DNA of 59,380 bases from Candidatus Avelusimicrobium cornigerorum. Its GTDB lineage: Bacteria > Elusimicrobiota > Elusimicrobia > Elusimicrobiales > Elusimicrobiaceae. How positions within the stretch are numbered: the stretch's first letter is position 1; the number at the start of each line of letters is the position of its first letter. The position numbers and the translations under genes are program-made. The stretch lies in the NCBI GenBank assembly GCA_002309715.1, contig DBXW01000001.1, positions 62,869 through 122,248 of the forward strand, given 5' to 3'. A model generated the notes under the pieces. That model saw nothing but the letters and a program-made list of their open reading frames with translations, made no database searches and was not told the DNA's origin. This document shows positions 16,645 through 25,973 of the stretch, piece by piece.

Positions 16645-17343
16645 TTACATTGGATGCAATTCGCCTTGCGAATCTTGCCAATAAAAATTTTGCCGTATAA
16701 AATTTAGTCCATCTATTTCAAACACTTCTTCTTGCGCCGGGATTTCTATTCCCGACCACGCAGCAATAAACCACTGCGGCGGTACCCATTTTCCATTGAT
16801 GGGCGCAAGGGTAAGCGCCACTTCATCCGGGGCAAGGGTGCTCGCGTTTAACAATCCGGGTGTCAAATCTTTTTGGCACAACATCCCGTTTAACGAACGC
16901 AATGTAACAAGAATGTTACTTGCCTTTGCCCAATCTTCTATCTTCCGCCCGGATAAACCAAACCGGGAGAAATCTCCCTTTACCCGGTATCTGACTGCGG
17001 CAGCCAAATTCTGCACGGAAGGCAACGGATAAGGTACGCGCGTCAGTTGCAGTAATTCTACTGCGGGCGGAGCCGCTTTTTCTAACGCTTGACGTACGTC
17101 TTGCTCGCTGCACGAAGTGCGCAGATAAATGTCCAAATACTCGCGTTCCGCCCACTGTCCTTTAGCGGGGGCCGGTCCGTAAGCAAACCGAGGCCAACGC
17201 GGGTTGACCTTAGCCGGTTCAAACGGTAGCCCGGAATCAAGTATCATTTTTCGTACCGCATTAAAAACGTTTAGTTGTTCCGCTGATTTTTCCAACACAC
17301 GAAACACTATACGCATTTTATAAATTTTTGGCGCGTTTATCAT
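16645..17343 (-). CDS. TIGR03936 / DUF2344 family radical SAM-linked protein
   Basis: Encodes 232 residues from MINAPKIYKM. The N-terminus MRIVFRVLEKSAEQLNVFN and the GLPFEPAKVNPRWPRFAYGP segment are typical of the family usually found fused to or next to a TIGR03960-type radical SAM protein and upstream of rng. That partner is not present here. Function unknown in general; a role tied to RNase G has been suggested from gene order. The start is placed 5 nt after the rodA stop; a longer frame overlaps rodA heavily. Confidence 0.75.
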   Translation of the reverse strand: MINAPKIYKMRIVFRVLEKSAEQLNVFNAVRKMILDSGLPFEPAKVNPRWPRFAYGPAPAKGQWAEREYLDIYLRTSCSEQDVRQALEKAAPPAVELLQLTRVPYPLPSVQNLAAAVRYRVKGDFSRFGLSGRKIEDWAKASNILVTLRSLNGMLCQKDLTPGLLNASTLAPDEVALTLAPINGKWVPPQWFIAAWSGIEIPAQEEVFEIDGLNFIRQNFYWQDSQGELHPM

Positions 17344-17348
17344 CTTTT

Positions 17349-18686
17349 TTATGCCCTTAACCGGTGAGCATACACAGATTGCACCACCCCCAGTGCCCAC
17401 AAACTGGACACCAGATTTGAGCCTCCGTACGATATAAAGGGGAGCGGAATCCCCGCCACCGGCACAATGCCTATCAGCATACCATAGTTGACAAGCATGT
17501 ATGTGAAAAACATACCAAAAATTCCGGCGCAAACCAAATAGCCATACCTATCTCCCGACATATACGCCACGGCAATGATGCGCCATAAAATCAGTAAATA
17601 AAGCCCCAATACACAAAGCGTGCCCAATAAACCCAGTTCTTCCCCTACTACTGCCAAAATAAAATCGGTATGGCGTTCCGGCACAAATCCTAAACGCGAT
17701 TGCGTACCGGAAAATAACCCTTTCCCCGCAATACCGCCGGCACCCATGGCAATTTGTGCTTGTAAGATATTATATCCCGCACCGCGCGGATCGGAACGGG
17801 GAGCCAAAAATGCTTCCACACGTTTGCGTTGGTGCGGTTTCATTTGATGTTCTACAAACATCCCGCCAAACAAACCGGCGAGTACCACCAACGTGGCTAA
17901 CACGAAATAGAAGGATGGCAAGTAAACCCGAAACTGTTTAAATAACCACCAGGTTACATATCCCAGTAGCGAAATAATCACCGAAAACCCCGCTATATAC
18001 CAACCATTATACGACAATCCGTGGAAAACACGTACCAACGCATAGTCCATCAGTTCCGGATGAAGATAAATATACGTCCATGATATAGTGAAAAATCCTG
18101 CCACACCTGCCAGCAATGCAATCAAAGTGAGATAAAAAACATTTACCCCCGTACAATATAACAACACAAGAATAGCCGGCAAGGTTACTACCACCGAAGA
18201 GAAATCCGGCTGCATCATAATAAGGCCAAATATCGGCACAAGCAAAATCCCTAAATAAAAAACGGAAGACACTTCCCGGATACGTCTTCCACGGCGGTCC
18301 AGAAATGCCGCCGCTACCAAAATGGTACATACCCGGCAAATTTCGGATGGTTGCATGGAAAAAAACGGCAACACAAACCACGAACGCGAACCGCGTTGGT
18401 ACGAGCCAAACAGCAACACGCCTACTAAAAGCAGTAAGACAAACCCATAAAGCGCTTTCCACTGTTCATCATAAATTTGATAATTAAAACTCCATCCCGC
18501 AAAAAAGGCCAAGGCTCCTACCGGCAAGGCTATCAAATGCGTGCGCACGACAGAGTTAGTAAATGAAACGCTGTTTACAGCCGACATAATGCACAATGCC
18601 CCAAAAATAACAAGCGCAATCATGGCCCCCAGCAAAATAAAATCAAACCGACGGCGACCGGGACCCATTTGTTTCATATCAAGCAT
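17349..18686 (-). CDS. rodA: SEDS peptidoglycan glycosyltransferase RodA
   Basis: Encodes 445 residues with about ten membrane helices. It polymerises glycan strands during rod elongation together with PBP2. Family signatures are RGSRSWFVLPFFSMQPSEICR, QPDFSS, ERHTDFILAVVGEELG and AGIPLPFISYGGSNLVSS. The start MLDMKQMGPG is chosen because GGAGG lies at the right distance; it overlaps the end of mrdA by 8 nt, indicating translational coupling. Confidence 0.95.
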   Translation of the reverse strand: MLDMKQMGPGRRRFDFILLGAMIALVIFGALCIMSAVNSVSFTNSVVRTHLIALPVGALAFFAGWSFNYQIYDEQWKALYGFVLLLLVGVLLFGSYQRGSRSWFVLPFFSMQPSEICRVCTILVAAAFLDRRGRRIREVSSVFYLGILLVPIFGLIMMQPDFSSVVVTLPAILVLLYCTGVNVFYLTLIALLAGVAGFFTISWTYIYLHPELMDYALVRVFHGLSYNGWYIAGFSVIISLLGYVTWWLFKQFRVYLPSFYFVLATLVVLAGLFGGMFVEHQMKPHQRKRVEAFLAPRSDPRGAGYNILQAQIAMGAGGIAGKGLFSGTQSRLGFVPERHTDFILAVVGEELGLLGTLCVLGLYLLILWRIIAVAYMSGDRYGYLVCAGIFGMFFTYMLVNYGMLIGIVPVAGIPLPFISYGGSNLVSSLWALGVVQSVYAHRLRA

Positions 18687-20493
18687 CTTCATTTCCCTCC
18701 GCAAACAACATTTCATAATCAATAGGCACGTGATTATCTCTGCTTTTAAAGTACGCTTCTATCACTTCGCGTGCTATCGGCCCCGCAGCCGCGCTGCCGC
18801 TTTCGCCAAATTCCACAAATACAGCCACCGCGATGGATGGTTCTTCATCCGGCCGCGCCGCAAAAGCCATAAACCAACCGTGGTCGGCTCCATGCGGATT
18901 TTGGGCCGTTCCGGTTTTGGCATACACATCCAAGCCTTTGATCTTTGCCCGTCTGGCCGTGCCGTTGTTTACCGTATGTTTCAAGGCTTTGAAAAGTGTA
19001 TCATACGTTTCCGGTTTTAAAGATGCGTATTGCAACACTTCACTCTGCCCAATCTGTTGGGTTTTCCCGGTTTGGTTGCTAACCACTTTATCCACATAAT
19101 AGGGACGATATACGTTTCCTCGGCTGGCAATAGCCGCTGCAAATTGCGCTAACTTAATGGGAGTAACCAAAAGTTCACCTTGCCCGATAGACAAGTTAAG
19201 CGTATCGCCGATAAACCAATAGGTTTTATTACGTGCCCGACGTGTCGGGCCGTACAAATTGCCGGATTTTTCCCCCGGCAAATCAATGCCGGTCGGACGG
19301 CCGAACATAAATAACCGCTGCACCCGTTCAATAGGAGCCGAACCGATCAAAGACGCTATTGTATAAAAATAAACATCGCACGAGTGTGCCATCCCTTCCC
19401 AAAAATCTACCGGGCCGTGTTTTCCCCAACATTTAAAATATCGGGAACCGGCATTGTATCTGCCGGTACAGTTGATTTTGCGCTCCGTATCAATTTTACC
19501 GCTTTCCAATGCTGCCGCTGCCGTAATAATTTTAAACGTGGAAGCCGGCGGATAAATGCCCTGGATAGCCAAATTATATTCGTTGATTTTTTTAGCGGAA
19601 TTTTCCGGCATCAAATCGCTGTACGGAACAAAAATGTTCGGATCATACGCCGGCGCACTGGCCAGTGCCAACACCGCACCGTTACGCGGATCCAACGCTA
19701 CTACTGCCCCCCGCCCGGTGGAAGATTTCTTGAGTCCTTCTTCTGCCGCTTTTTGAGTCGCAAAATCTATCGTTAAATAAATATCACTTCCGGCTGCCCA
19801 TTTTTTATCCTCAATAATACTTTTTACGCGTCCGCGATAATCTACTTCCAAATAAATCCCGCCGTCTTTACCTTTTAAGTCAGACTCAAATTTTTTCTCT
19901 ACACCGCTTTTACCTATTTTGCTGGATAACCGGTAGCCCAATTTTAGGTCGCGTTTGTGCCATTCGCGTTCATCCATACTACCTAAATACCCTAACAAAT
20001 GGCTGGCAAACTCACCGTACGGATAATTGCGTTTGGTCTCCTCAATAAGATAGATGCCCGGGTAATATAATTGTAATTCTTGCAAGGCTACCATGCTTTT
20101 AGTAGATAAATTTTCCGCCAGCAATACCGCCTTCCCGCTAGATACTCCCGATTGCAATTTGGCGGCCAATGCTTCCGGCGCCACAAGTAAATGCGGAGCA
20201 AAATCTTTTACTAATTGCTCTAAATAATCCGGTTCTTGTCTGCCGCCCAAATAATACAAACTGAAAGAAGGGGCATTGGAAGCAACGGTAGTTCCATCCG
20301 CAGTAAACACGCGTCCGCGCGGAGCCGTTTGATAAATTACTTGTGTACGATTACGCTCGGCCATTTGCAGATAATCAGCGTGACGCAACACTTGAATATC
20401 AATCAGCCGAAAAGCAATGATGCCCCCCGCTATCGCGGCGAGAACCATCATAATTTTCAAACGCACATTAAATAAAATCTTTGTAACCGCCAT
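18679..20493 (-). CDS. mrdA: penicillin-binding protein 2 (elongasome transpeptidase)
   Basis: Encodes 604 residues. One N-terminal helix (about 10-32), the dimerisation domain, then the transpeptidase domain with the serine nucleophile in PPASTFK (Ser318, Lys321), the second motif SCD (371-373) and KTG (526-528). It cross-links peptidoglycan with RodA. The start MAVTKILFNV has AAGGAAA upstream; a longer frame would overlap mreD. Confidence 0.95.
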   Translation of the reverse strand: MAVTKILFNVRLKIMMVLAAIAGGIIAFRLIDIQVLRHADYLQMAERNRTQVIYQTAPRGRVFTADGTTVASNAPSFSLYYLGGRQEPDYLEQLVKDFAPHLLVAPEALAAKLQSGVSSGKAVLLAENLSTKSMVALQELQLYYPGIYLIEETKRNYPYGEFASHLLGYLGSMDEREWHKRDLKLGYRLSSKIGKSGVEKKFESDLKGKDGGIYLEVDYRGRVKSIIEDKKWAAGSDIYLTIDFATQKAAEEGLKKSSTGRGAVVALDPRNGAVLALASAPAYDPNIFVPYSDLMPENSAKKINEYNLAIQGIYPPASTFKIITAAAALESGKIDTERKINCTGRYNAGSRYFKCWGKHGPVDFWEGMAHSCDVYFYTIASLIGSAPIERVQRLFMFGRPTGIDLPGEKSGNLYGPTRRARNKTYWFIGDTLNLSIGQGELLVTPIKLAQFAAAIASRGNVYRPYYVDKVVSNQTGKTQQIGQSEVLQYASLKPETYDTLFKALKHTVNNGTARRAKIKGLDVYAKTGTAQNPHGADHGWFMAFAARPDEEPSIAVAVFVEFGESGSAAAGPIAREVIEAYFKSRDNHVPIDYEMLFAEGNEDA

Positions 20494-20501
20494 GGGTTTC
20501 C

Positions 20502-20996
20502 TTATAGGTGTTCGTCTGCGGCTAAATCTACCCACACAAAACGCACTACCGCAAAGACAATCGGTGACAACAACGCCCCTACAAGCGCGCCTCCGATCAG
20601 GCTGCCCGTTCCCGGCCATAGTGAGGAGTTGGTAAACTGCATCAACAACACACTGTTCAACACCCCCACCGCACACGTTAGCACAAATACGGTCATCATT
20701 TGCGGTAGAAAACTGTTAAAATCAAACCGTTCCCTAAGTGCATATACAGCACAGGCTACTACGGTGAACGAGAAAGCATTGTTGCCGAATAATTTGGCAC
20801 CGAAAAAATCTAAAAAAAGTCCGCACAAAAAAGCCATCGGGTATCCGATTTCCAATTGGGCTACCGCACAAAAAGCAATCGCAAACACGAGCATAAAATT
20901 AACATTTAACCCGCAGTATAAAAACAGCGTGGCAAAACCCCAGTGGCACACACTGGCCACGACAAATAAACACGCTAATTTAAAAATCTTTCCCAT
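20502..20996 (-). CDS. mreD: rod shape-determining membrane protein MreD
   Basis: Encodes 164 residues, almost wholly hydrophobic with five or six helices. It has the usual MreD pattern of an early FLYCGLNVNFMLVFAIAF segment and GYPMAFLCGLFLDFFGAKLFG. It belongs to the elongasome and bridges MreC to RodA/PBP2. Assignment rests on position between mreC and mrdA plus hydropathy. It starts 3 nt after the mreC stop. Confidence 0.88.
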   Translation of the reverse strand: MGKIFKLACLFVVASVCHWGFATLFLYCGLNVNFMLVFAIAFCAVAQLEIGYPMAFLCGLFLDFFGAKLFGNNAFSFTVVACAVYALRERFDFNSFLPQMMTVFVLTCAVGVLNSVLLMQFTNSSLWPGTGSLIGGALVGALLSPIVFAVVRFVWVDLAADEHL

Positions 20997-20999
20997 ACG

Positions 21000-21872
21000 T
21001 TACGGATGCCCCTGCCTGGAAATAATAAAAAGTTCTTTTACAGCCGCAGAACGCACAAGCGGCTCTACTTCTACCGTTTGCGCCGTTTGGAAACTGCCGT
21101 CTTGACGTACCGCACGCACGCGGCCCACTAAAATGCCTGCCGGGAAAATACTGCTTGTAGCGGAAGTAAATACTTTATCACCTTTTTGCACTTGGGCCAG
21201 TAACGGAATATATTTAATACGTACCGGCTGCGCACCACCACCCGTCAACAGGCCTTCTTCTTGGCCGCGTTCCAAAATAACGGCCGCCGAAAAATCTTCA
21301 TCTCGCACAAGTAACACTTTAGCCGTATTCTCCATTACCTCTACCACAACACCCGCTAGTCCTTCTTGACCTTGTTCTAATGATAGAACAGCACTCCGCT
21401 CTTCAATACCGTCAGCGGAACCTTTGTCTATAATTACCGCGTTCCACTGGCTCGGCTCACGGTAAGCCACTTTCGCGAGCACTCCTCGCCACGGCCGAAC
21501 CGGCTTGATATTCAAAGCGGCGGACAAGCGTTCATTTTCTTTAAATACGCTTTCTGCTTGTGCCGTAAGCAAATGGTCCATTTCAATTTGTTGTTTAAGT
21601 TCGCGATTTTCCCGATGTGCGTTTAATAACTCTTGTACGGTTGTACTTACTCCTTCGGCATATTTAACAGCACCGTGCGCCAACCGCACTTGCGGAATAA
21701 AAACGTATGAAAGCAATGCCTTGACAGAAACAACCATCCCTTCCAACGGCAAAATCATCAGCAAAAAAGAAAACAGCAAGAACGCCGCCGGAAATAATAT
21801 GCGGCGACGGCTACTGACATAAATTTGCTTTTTTATCGTTTTATTTCTGGGTGGCACCATAGAACTACCCAT
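21000..21872 (-). CDS. mreC: rod shape-determining protein MreC
   Basis: Encodes about 290 residues. Basic N-terminus, one membrane helix (about 28-48), a coiled coil (about 75-120, NRELKQQIEMDHLLTAQAES), then the periplasmic beta domain with GVLAKVAYREPSQWNAVIIDKG and FPAGILVGRV. It scaffolds the elongasome in the periplasm. Start uncertain: ATG 21872, ATG 21860 and GTG 21896 are all possible and none has a good Shine-Dalgarno. A terminator-like hairpin separates it from mreB. Confidence 0.92.
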   Translation of the reverse strand: MGSSMVPPRNKTIKKQIYVSSRRRILFPAAFLLFSFLLMILPLEGMVVSVKALLSYVFIPQVRLAHGAVKYAEGVSTTVQELLNAHRENRELKQQIEMDHLLTAQAESVFKENERLSAALNIKPVRPWRGVLAKVAYREPSQWNAVIIDKGSADGIEERSAVLSLEQGQEGLAGVVVEVMENTAKVLLVRDEDFSAAVILERGQEEGLLTGGGAQPVRIKYIPLLAQVQKGDKVFTSATSSIFPAGILVGRVRAVRQDGSFQTAQTVEVEPLVRSAAVKELFIISRQGHP

Positions 21873-21903
21873 TTTCTGTTTGTAGGGTTTCCCCACTCAA
21901 AGA

Positions 21904-21941
21904 AAAGCGGACACGGCCTGCTGATAGGCTGTGTCCGCTTT
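21904..21941 (-). terminator. terminator-like hairpin between mreB and mreC
   Basis: Fifteen base pairs with one G-U (AAAGCGGACACAGCC with GGCCGTGTCCGCTTT on the minus strand), an 8-nt loop, then TCTTTG. It is strong enough to reduce read-through from mreB into mreC. Confidence 0.7.
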
Positions 21942-21961
21942 AAATTAAACTAACAGGCAAT

Positions 21962-23005
21962 CTAAAAAGTCTTCCCGCGTGAACCAAAAAAGCGGGACCC
22001 TTTTTCATTAAGTTGCTCCAAAAATTTGCCTGTTCCAAGCGCTACACAGCTCAGCGGATCAGCCGCGCGGTGTACCGGGATATCTGTTTCCTTACGGATC
22101 AGTTCGGTAATTCCCCGTAAAAGGCTTCCGCCACCCGCTACCACGAGTCCGCGGTCTACCAAATCGGCAGCCAACTCGGGCGGTGTTTCTTCTAACGTGC
22201 TCTTAATAACGTCTAGAATCAAGCGCACCGGCTCCATTAAGGCTTGGCGGATTTCTTCACTGGTTACAGTCAACGTGCGCGGCAACCCTTGTGTTTGGTC
22301 GCGCCCTTTAACTTCCATTGATCTTTCTTCTTTTAAGGGATATACAGACCCCAAGTTAATCTTTACTTCCTCGGCAGTCGTTTCCCCGACGATCAGGTTG
22401 TATTTTTTGCGGAAATACTGCACAATGCATTCGGTTAATTCATCACCGGCAACGTCAATAGATTTGGCTACAACCATCCCGCCCAGTGAAATAACCGCCA
22501 CTTCCGTAGTTCCGCCGCCGATATCCACAATCATACTGGCATGCGGTTCGGCTATGGGTAAATCGGCGCCCATAGCCGAGGCCATGGGCTCCTCAATCAA
22601 ATACACTTCACGGGCACCGGCTTGGCGGGCGGCATCGTCTACGGCACGGCGTTCTACGCCGGTAATATCCGAAGGAATCCCAATCACAATGCGGGGGCGT
22701 AACAGACTGCTGCGGCTGTGTACTTTGCGGATAAAGTAACGAATCATTTCTTGGGTTACTTCAAAGTCCGCAATGACACCGTTTTTCATCGGGCGTACAG
22801 CCACGATGTTGGCAGGCGTGCGGCCTAACATTTGTTTGGCTTTAGCGCCTACGGCTTTTACTTCGCCTGTCTCTCTTTCCACGGCCACTACTGACGGCTC
22901 ACGCAGTACAATGCCCTTATCCTTGACGTAAATCAAGCAGTTTGCAGTACCGAGATCCATCCCCAAATCCGAGGAGAAAAGCCCTCCAAGATAGTCTATT
23001 ACCAT
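21962..23005 (-). CDS. mreB: rod shape-determining protein MreB
   Basis: Encodes 347 residues, full length for the bacterial actin MreB. ATPase motifs: DLGTANCLIYVKDKGIVLREPS (phosphate 1), MIVDIGGGTTEVAVISLGG (phosphate 2) and LVVAGGGSLLRGI (adenosine). It polymerises under the inner membrane and guides wall synthesis. It starts only 10 nt after rplQ, so it is likely co-transcribed with the ribosomal alpha operon, whereas the hairpin behind it may uncouple it from mreCD. Confidence 0.97.
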   Translation of the reverse strand: MVIDYLGGLFSSDLGMDLGTANCLIYVKDKGIVLREPSVVAVERETGEVKAVGAKAKQMLGRTPANIVAVRPMKNGVIADFEVTQEMIRYFIRKVHSRSSLLRPRIVIGIPSDITGVERRAVDDAARQAGAREVYLIEEPMASAMGADLPIAEPHASMIVDIGGGTTEVAVISLGGMVVAKSIDVAGDELTECIVQYFRKKYNLIVGETTAEEVKINLGSVYPLKEERSMEVKGRDQTQGLPRTLTVTSEEIRQALMEPVRLILDVIKSTLEETPPELAADLVDRGLVVAGGGSLLRGITELIRKETDIPVHRAADPLSCVALGTGKFLEQLNEKGSRFFGSRGKTF

Positions 23006-23015
23006 CTGTCGCCTC

Positions 23016-23360
23016 TTAGTCTACGAGTTTTACAATCGCTACTTCAGCATTGTCCCCTTGGCGAAGACCTGCGCGGTAAATGCGGCAGAATCCGCCGGGG
23101 CGATTGGCATAACGGGCTGCCAATACTTCAAATAATTTTTTGCAAGCAGCAGCGTCTTTGAGCGTTTCTTTAGCCGCGCGTTCATTGTTTGCTTTGGCTA
23201 ACGTAATAAGCCCTTCCACCACACGACGTACTTCTTTGGCTTTTTGAAGCGTCGTTTTGACTTCTTCGTGCAAGATAATGCTGGTGGCCATATTGGTCAA
23301 CATCGCTTTGCGGTGGGACGCAGTTTTGCCTAACTTTCTGTATCCGGTATTTTTAATCAT
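23016..23360 (-). CDS. rplQ: 50S ribosomal protein L17
   Basis: Encodes 114 residues with the N-terminal signature RKLGKTASHRKAMLTNMATSII and the C-terminal YANRPGGFCRIYRAGLRQGDNAEVAIVKLVD of L17, which lies near the peptide exit tunnel. Last gene of the alpha operon, 14 nt after rpoA with AAGGAG upstream. Confidence 0.97.
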   Translation of the reverse strand: MIKNTGYRKLGKTASHRKAMLTNMATSIILHEEVKTTLQKAKEVRRVVEGLITLAKANNERAAKETLKDAAACKKLFEVLAARYANRPGGFCRIYRAGLRQGDNAEVAIVKLVD

Positions 23361-23374
23361 ACTAAAACAACTCC

Positions 23375-24367
23375 TTAAATTTTCATACCCAAAGAAAGAT
23401 GCATTTCAGCGAGTCTTTCTTTGATTTCGTCCATTGACTTTGCCCCGAAGTTTTTAATCATTTTCAAATCATCTTCGGTCATTTTAACCAAGTCTCGCAC
23501 GGTGTGTACATTTTCAGACTTGAGGCAGTTAATGGAGCGGGAAGACAACTCAATAAACTCAATGGATTGGCTAAGCAATTCATCCTGTTTAGAGTTGACA
23601 GCGTTGGCAACCGTATTGGCAGCCGACGGTGTTTCCACATTTTCGTCACTGGTGGTAGCCACGCAACCCTCTTCACCTTCAATCGTGAAAATGTGAAGAG
23701 AACCGGACAACAACATGGCCGCACGATGGAGTGCGCGGGCCGGAGCCAACGTACCATCGGTGGTAATTTCCAAAATCAAGCGGTCATAGTCCGTCTTTTG
23801 GCCTACGCGGGCAGGCTCCACGTCGTAGTGCACCTTGACGATAGGCGAATAAAGCGAGTCTACCGGAATAAAACCGGCCGGGCGTTGCGCTTTGGCATGT
23901 TCCTCGGCGGAAACATATCCTTTGCCGCGGGTAATTTCAATTTCCATATCTAACGCACCGCCAACCTCTAACGTAGCAAGCACGAGATCTTTATTGATAA
24001 TCTCCACCCCGTCTACTTCTTCAATATCACCAGCGGTTACAACACCGGGTTTGGAAGCGTGTATCTGCAAATACTCACGGTTTTTGCTTTCCATTTTTAC
24101 ACGCAAATGTTTGAAGTTCAAGAGTATATTGATGACATCTTCCCGTACATTGGGGATCGTGCTAAACTCATGCACGGCTCCCGCAATACGCACGGCACTA
24201 ACGGCTGCCCCTTCCATCCCGGAAAGCAAAATCCGGCGAAGAGAATTCCCTACCGTATGGCCGTAGCCGCTTTCGTACGGTTCGGCAATAAATTTGCCGT
24301 AGAAGTCCGACGCAGTTTTTTCTTCTAACTGAATTTTTTGCGGAAGAACCAATTCATTTAAAGCCAT
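23375..24367 (-). CDS. rpoA: DNA-directed RNA polymerase subunit alpha
   Basis: Encodes 330 residues. N-terminal assembly domain (about 1-230, with YGHTVGNSLRRILLSGMEGAA), a flexible linker (about 231-258, Asn/Ala/Ser-rich) and the C-terminal UP-element/activator domain (IEFIELSSRSINCLKSENVH and IKNFGAKSMDEIKERL). The start is ATG 24367, behind a perfect GGAGG; an in-frame TTG four codons earlier lies inside that site. Confidence 0.97.
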   Translation of the reverse strand: MALNELVLPQKIQLEEKTASDFYGKFIAEPYESGYGHTVGNSLRRILLSGMEGAAVSAVRIAGAVHEFSTIPNVREDVINILLNFKHLRVKMESKNREYLQIHASKPGVVTAGDIEEVDGVEIINKDLVLATLEVGGALDMEIEITRGKGYVSAEEHAKAQRPAGFIPVDSLYSPIVKVHYDVEPARVGQKTDYDRLILEITTDGTLAPARALHRAAMLLSGSLHIFTIEGEEGCVATTSDENVETPSAANTVANAVNSKQDELLSQSIEFIELSSRSINCLKSENVHTVRDLVKMTEDDLKMIKNFGAKSMDEIKERLAEMHLSLGMKI

Positions 24368-24383
24368 GTAATCCTCCAAACTA

Positions 24384-25013
24384 TTATTTAGAATAGTACT
24401 CTACAATGAGTTGTTCATTGACAGGGTAAGACATTTCTGCTCTGTCGGGCCATCTTAAAAGTTTACCGGTCATCTTTTCGGCATCATATTCCAAAAAACT
24501 CGGGCGTTGGTTGCGTTTATCCGCTTCCGTTAAACCTTGTTTGACCATGACGTTTTCCGCCAAGGATTTATCCAAGGTTACTTTATCGCCGATGCGTAAT
24601 TGGTAAGAAGGCACGTTAACTGCCTTGCCGTTAACCGTCACATAACCGTGCAATACGATTTGGCGCGCCGCCTTAAGAGAAACGGCAAAACCTAACCGAC
24701 GTACGATGTTGTCCAAGCGGGTTTCCAATTTGCGAAGGAAATTTTCACCGGTTTGGCCTTCGGCTTTAGCCGCAGCATCAAACAAATTGTGGAACGGAAT
24801 TTCCGACATACCCGATTGCAATTTGGCTTTTTGTTTTTCTTGCAAGCGGATACCGTATTCGGAAACTTTGGCTTTGCGTACTTTACCGCCACGTTTGGTG
24901 GCAGCAGCCAATTTGTCCATAACGCAATTGGTGTAGCATTTTGTCCCTTTGAGGAACAATTTGCAATCTAATTTTCTGCATTTTTTGCAGCTGGGTCCTG
25001 TATATCTAGACAT
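24384..25013 (-). CDS. rpsD: 30S ribosomal protein S4
   Basis: Encodes 209 residues, a primary 16S binder and often the regulator of the alpha operon. The N-terminus CKKCRKLDCKLFLKGTKC keeps the cysteines of the zinc-binding (C+) form, and the S4 RNA-binding domain (about 98-160, RLDNIVRRLGFAVSLKAARQ) is intact. Five nt after rpsK. Confidence 0.97.
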   Translation of the reverse strand: MSRYTGPSCKKCRKLDCKLFLKGTKCYTNCVMDKLAAATKRGGKVRKAKVSEYGIRLQEKQKAKLQSGMSEIPFHNLFDAAAKAEGQTGENFLRKLETRLDNIVRRLGFAVSLKAARQIVLHGYVTVNGKAVNVPSYQLRIGDKVTLDKSLAENVMVKQGLTEADKRNQRPSFLEYDAEKMTGKLLRWPDRAEMSYPVNEQLIVEYYSK

Positions 25014-25018
25014 AAAAA

Positions 25019-25441
25019 TTATACTCTCCTGGCTTTAGGCGGTCTGCATCCGTTGTGCGGGATGGGGGTGATGTCTTTAATGGAAGACACGATAAGTCCG
25101 GCTTGTTGCACGGCACGAACAGCCGTTTCGCGGCCTTGGCCCGGCCCGCAAACTTTAACAGCCACTTCACGCATACCCAAAGCGTAGGCTTTTTCAGCCG
25201 CTTTGTTGCTGGTGATTTGGGCCGCAAAAGGCGTAGACTTCTTGGTGCCTTTAAAGCCATGGGAACCGGCCGTAGACCAAGCAATCGTGTTGCCTTTGTC
25301 GTCGGAAACGGTTACGATGGTGTTGTTAAACGAGCAATAAATATGCACGACCCCGAAAGCCGGAGCTTTGGAGTTTTTCTTTTTTGCTTTCGCCGCAGGC
25401 GCTTGTGCCGGTGCGGACGAGGTTACTTTTTCTTCTGCCAT
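25019..25441 (-). CDS. rpsK: 30S ribosomal protein S11
   Basis: Encodes 140 residues. The S11 core begins near residue 28 (GVVHIYCSFNNTIVTVSDDKGN) and ends HNGCRPPKARRV. The first 27 residues are an Ala/Pro/Lys-rich extension (SAPAQAPAAKAKKK) longer than in E. coli. It lies on the platform near the mRNA path. Confidence 0.96.
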   Translation of the reverse strand: MAEEKVTSSAPAQAPAAKAKKKNSKAPAFGVVHIYCSFNNTIVTVSDDKGNTIAWSTAGSHGFKGTKKSTPFAAQITSNKAAEKAYALGMREVAVKVCGPGQGRETAVRAVQQAGLIVSSIKDITPIPHNGCRPPKARRV

Positions 25442-25461
25442 AGTAAAATTCCTTCTAAAAG

Positions 25462-25836
25462 TTATTTAGTTTTGGAACCCACGGTTTTTCTTCTGCCGCG
25501 GCGGGTTCTGCTGTTGGTTTTGGTGCGTTGGCCGCGTACAGGCAAATTGCGGCGGTGGCGCTGCCCCCGGTAGGAGCCGATTTCAATCGCACGGTGAATA
25601 TTTTGCGCGACTTCACGGCGAAGTTCCCCTTCCACTTTGTATTCTTTTTGCAAAATGGTGTTTAAAAGACCGGCTTGTTGTTCGGTCAAATCTTTCACGC
25701 GGGTAGCGGGATCAATTTGGCCTTCTACTTTGGCAAGCACTTCTTTGGCGTTCTTTTTGCCGATGCCGTAGATGTATTCCAACGCGACATCAATTCTTTT
25801 ATTTTTCGGTAAATCAATACCTGCGACTCTAGCCAT
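25462..25836 (-). CDS. rpsM: 30S ribosomal protein S13
   Basis: Encodes 124 residues: MARVAGIDLPKNKRIDVALEYIYGIG at the start, the RGQRHRRNLPVRGQRTKTNSRTR tail at the end. It contacts P-site tRNA and the large subunit (bridge B1). It follows rpmJ by 23 nt. Confidence 0.97.
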   Translation of the reverse strand: MARVAGIDLPKNKRIDVALEYIYGIGKKNAKEVLAKVEGQIDPATRVKDLTEQQAGLLNTILQKEYKVEGELRREVAQNIHRAIEIGSYRGQRHRRNLPVRGQRTKTNSRTRRGRRKTVGSKTK

Positions 25837-25859
25837 AATTCTTGTTAGACTCCTCTAAA

Positions 25860-25973
25860 TTAACCTTGACGTTGTTTGTGTTTTGCTACTTCGCAAACCA
25901 CACGAACTACGCCGTTGCGTTTAATAATTTTGCATTTCTGACATATTTTCTTTACACTGGCTCTGACTTTCAT
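25860..25973 (-). CDS. rpmJ: 50S ribosomal protein L36 (zinc form)
   Basis: Encodes 37 residues beginning MKVRASVKKICQKCKIIKRN and ending VCEVAKHKQRQG. The Cys-Cys-Cys-His zinc set is intact (C+ type). Its ATG follows the infA stop directly (TAAATG), with GGGAG inside the infA end. The usual place between infA and rpsM supports the call. Confidence 0.97.
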   Translation of the reverse strand: MKVRASVKKICQKCKIIKRNGVVRVVCEVAKHKQRQG

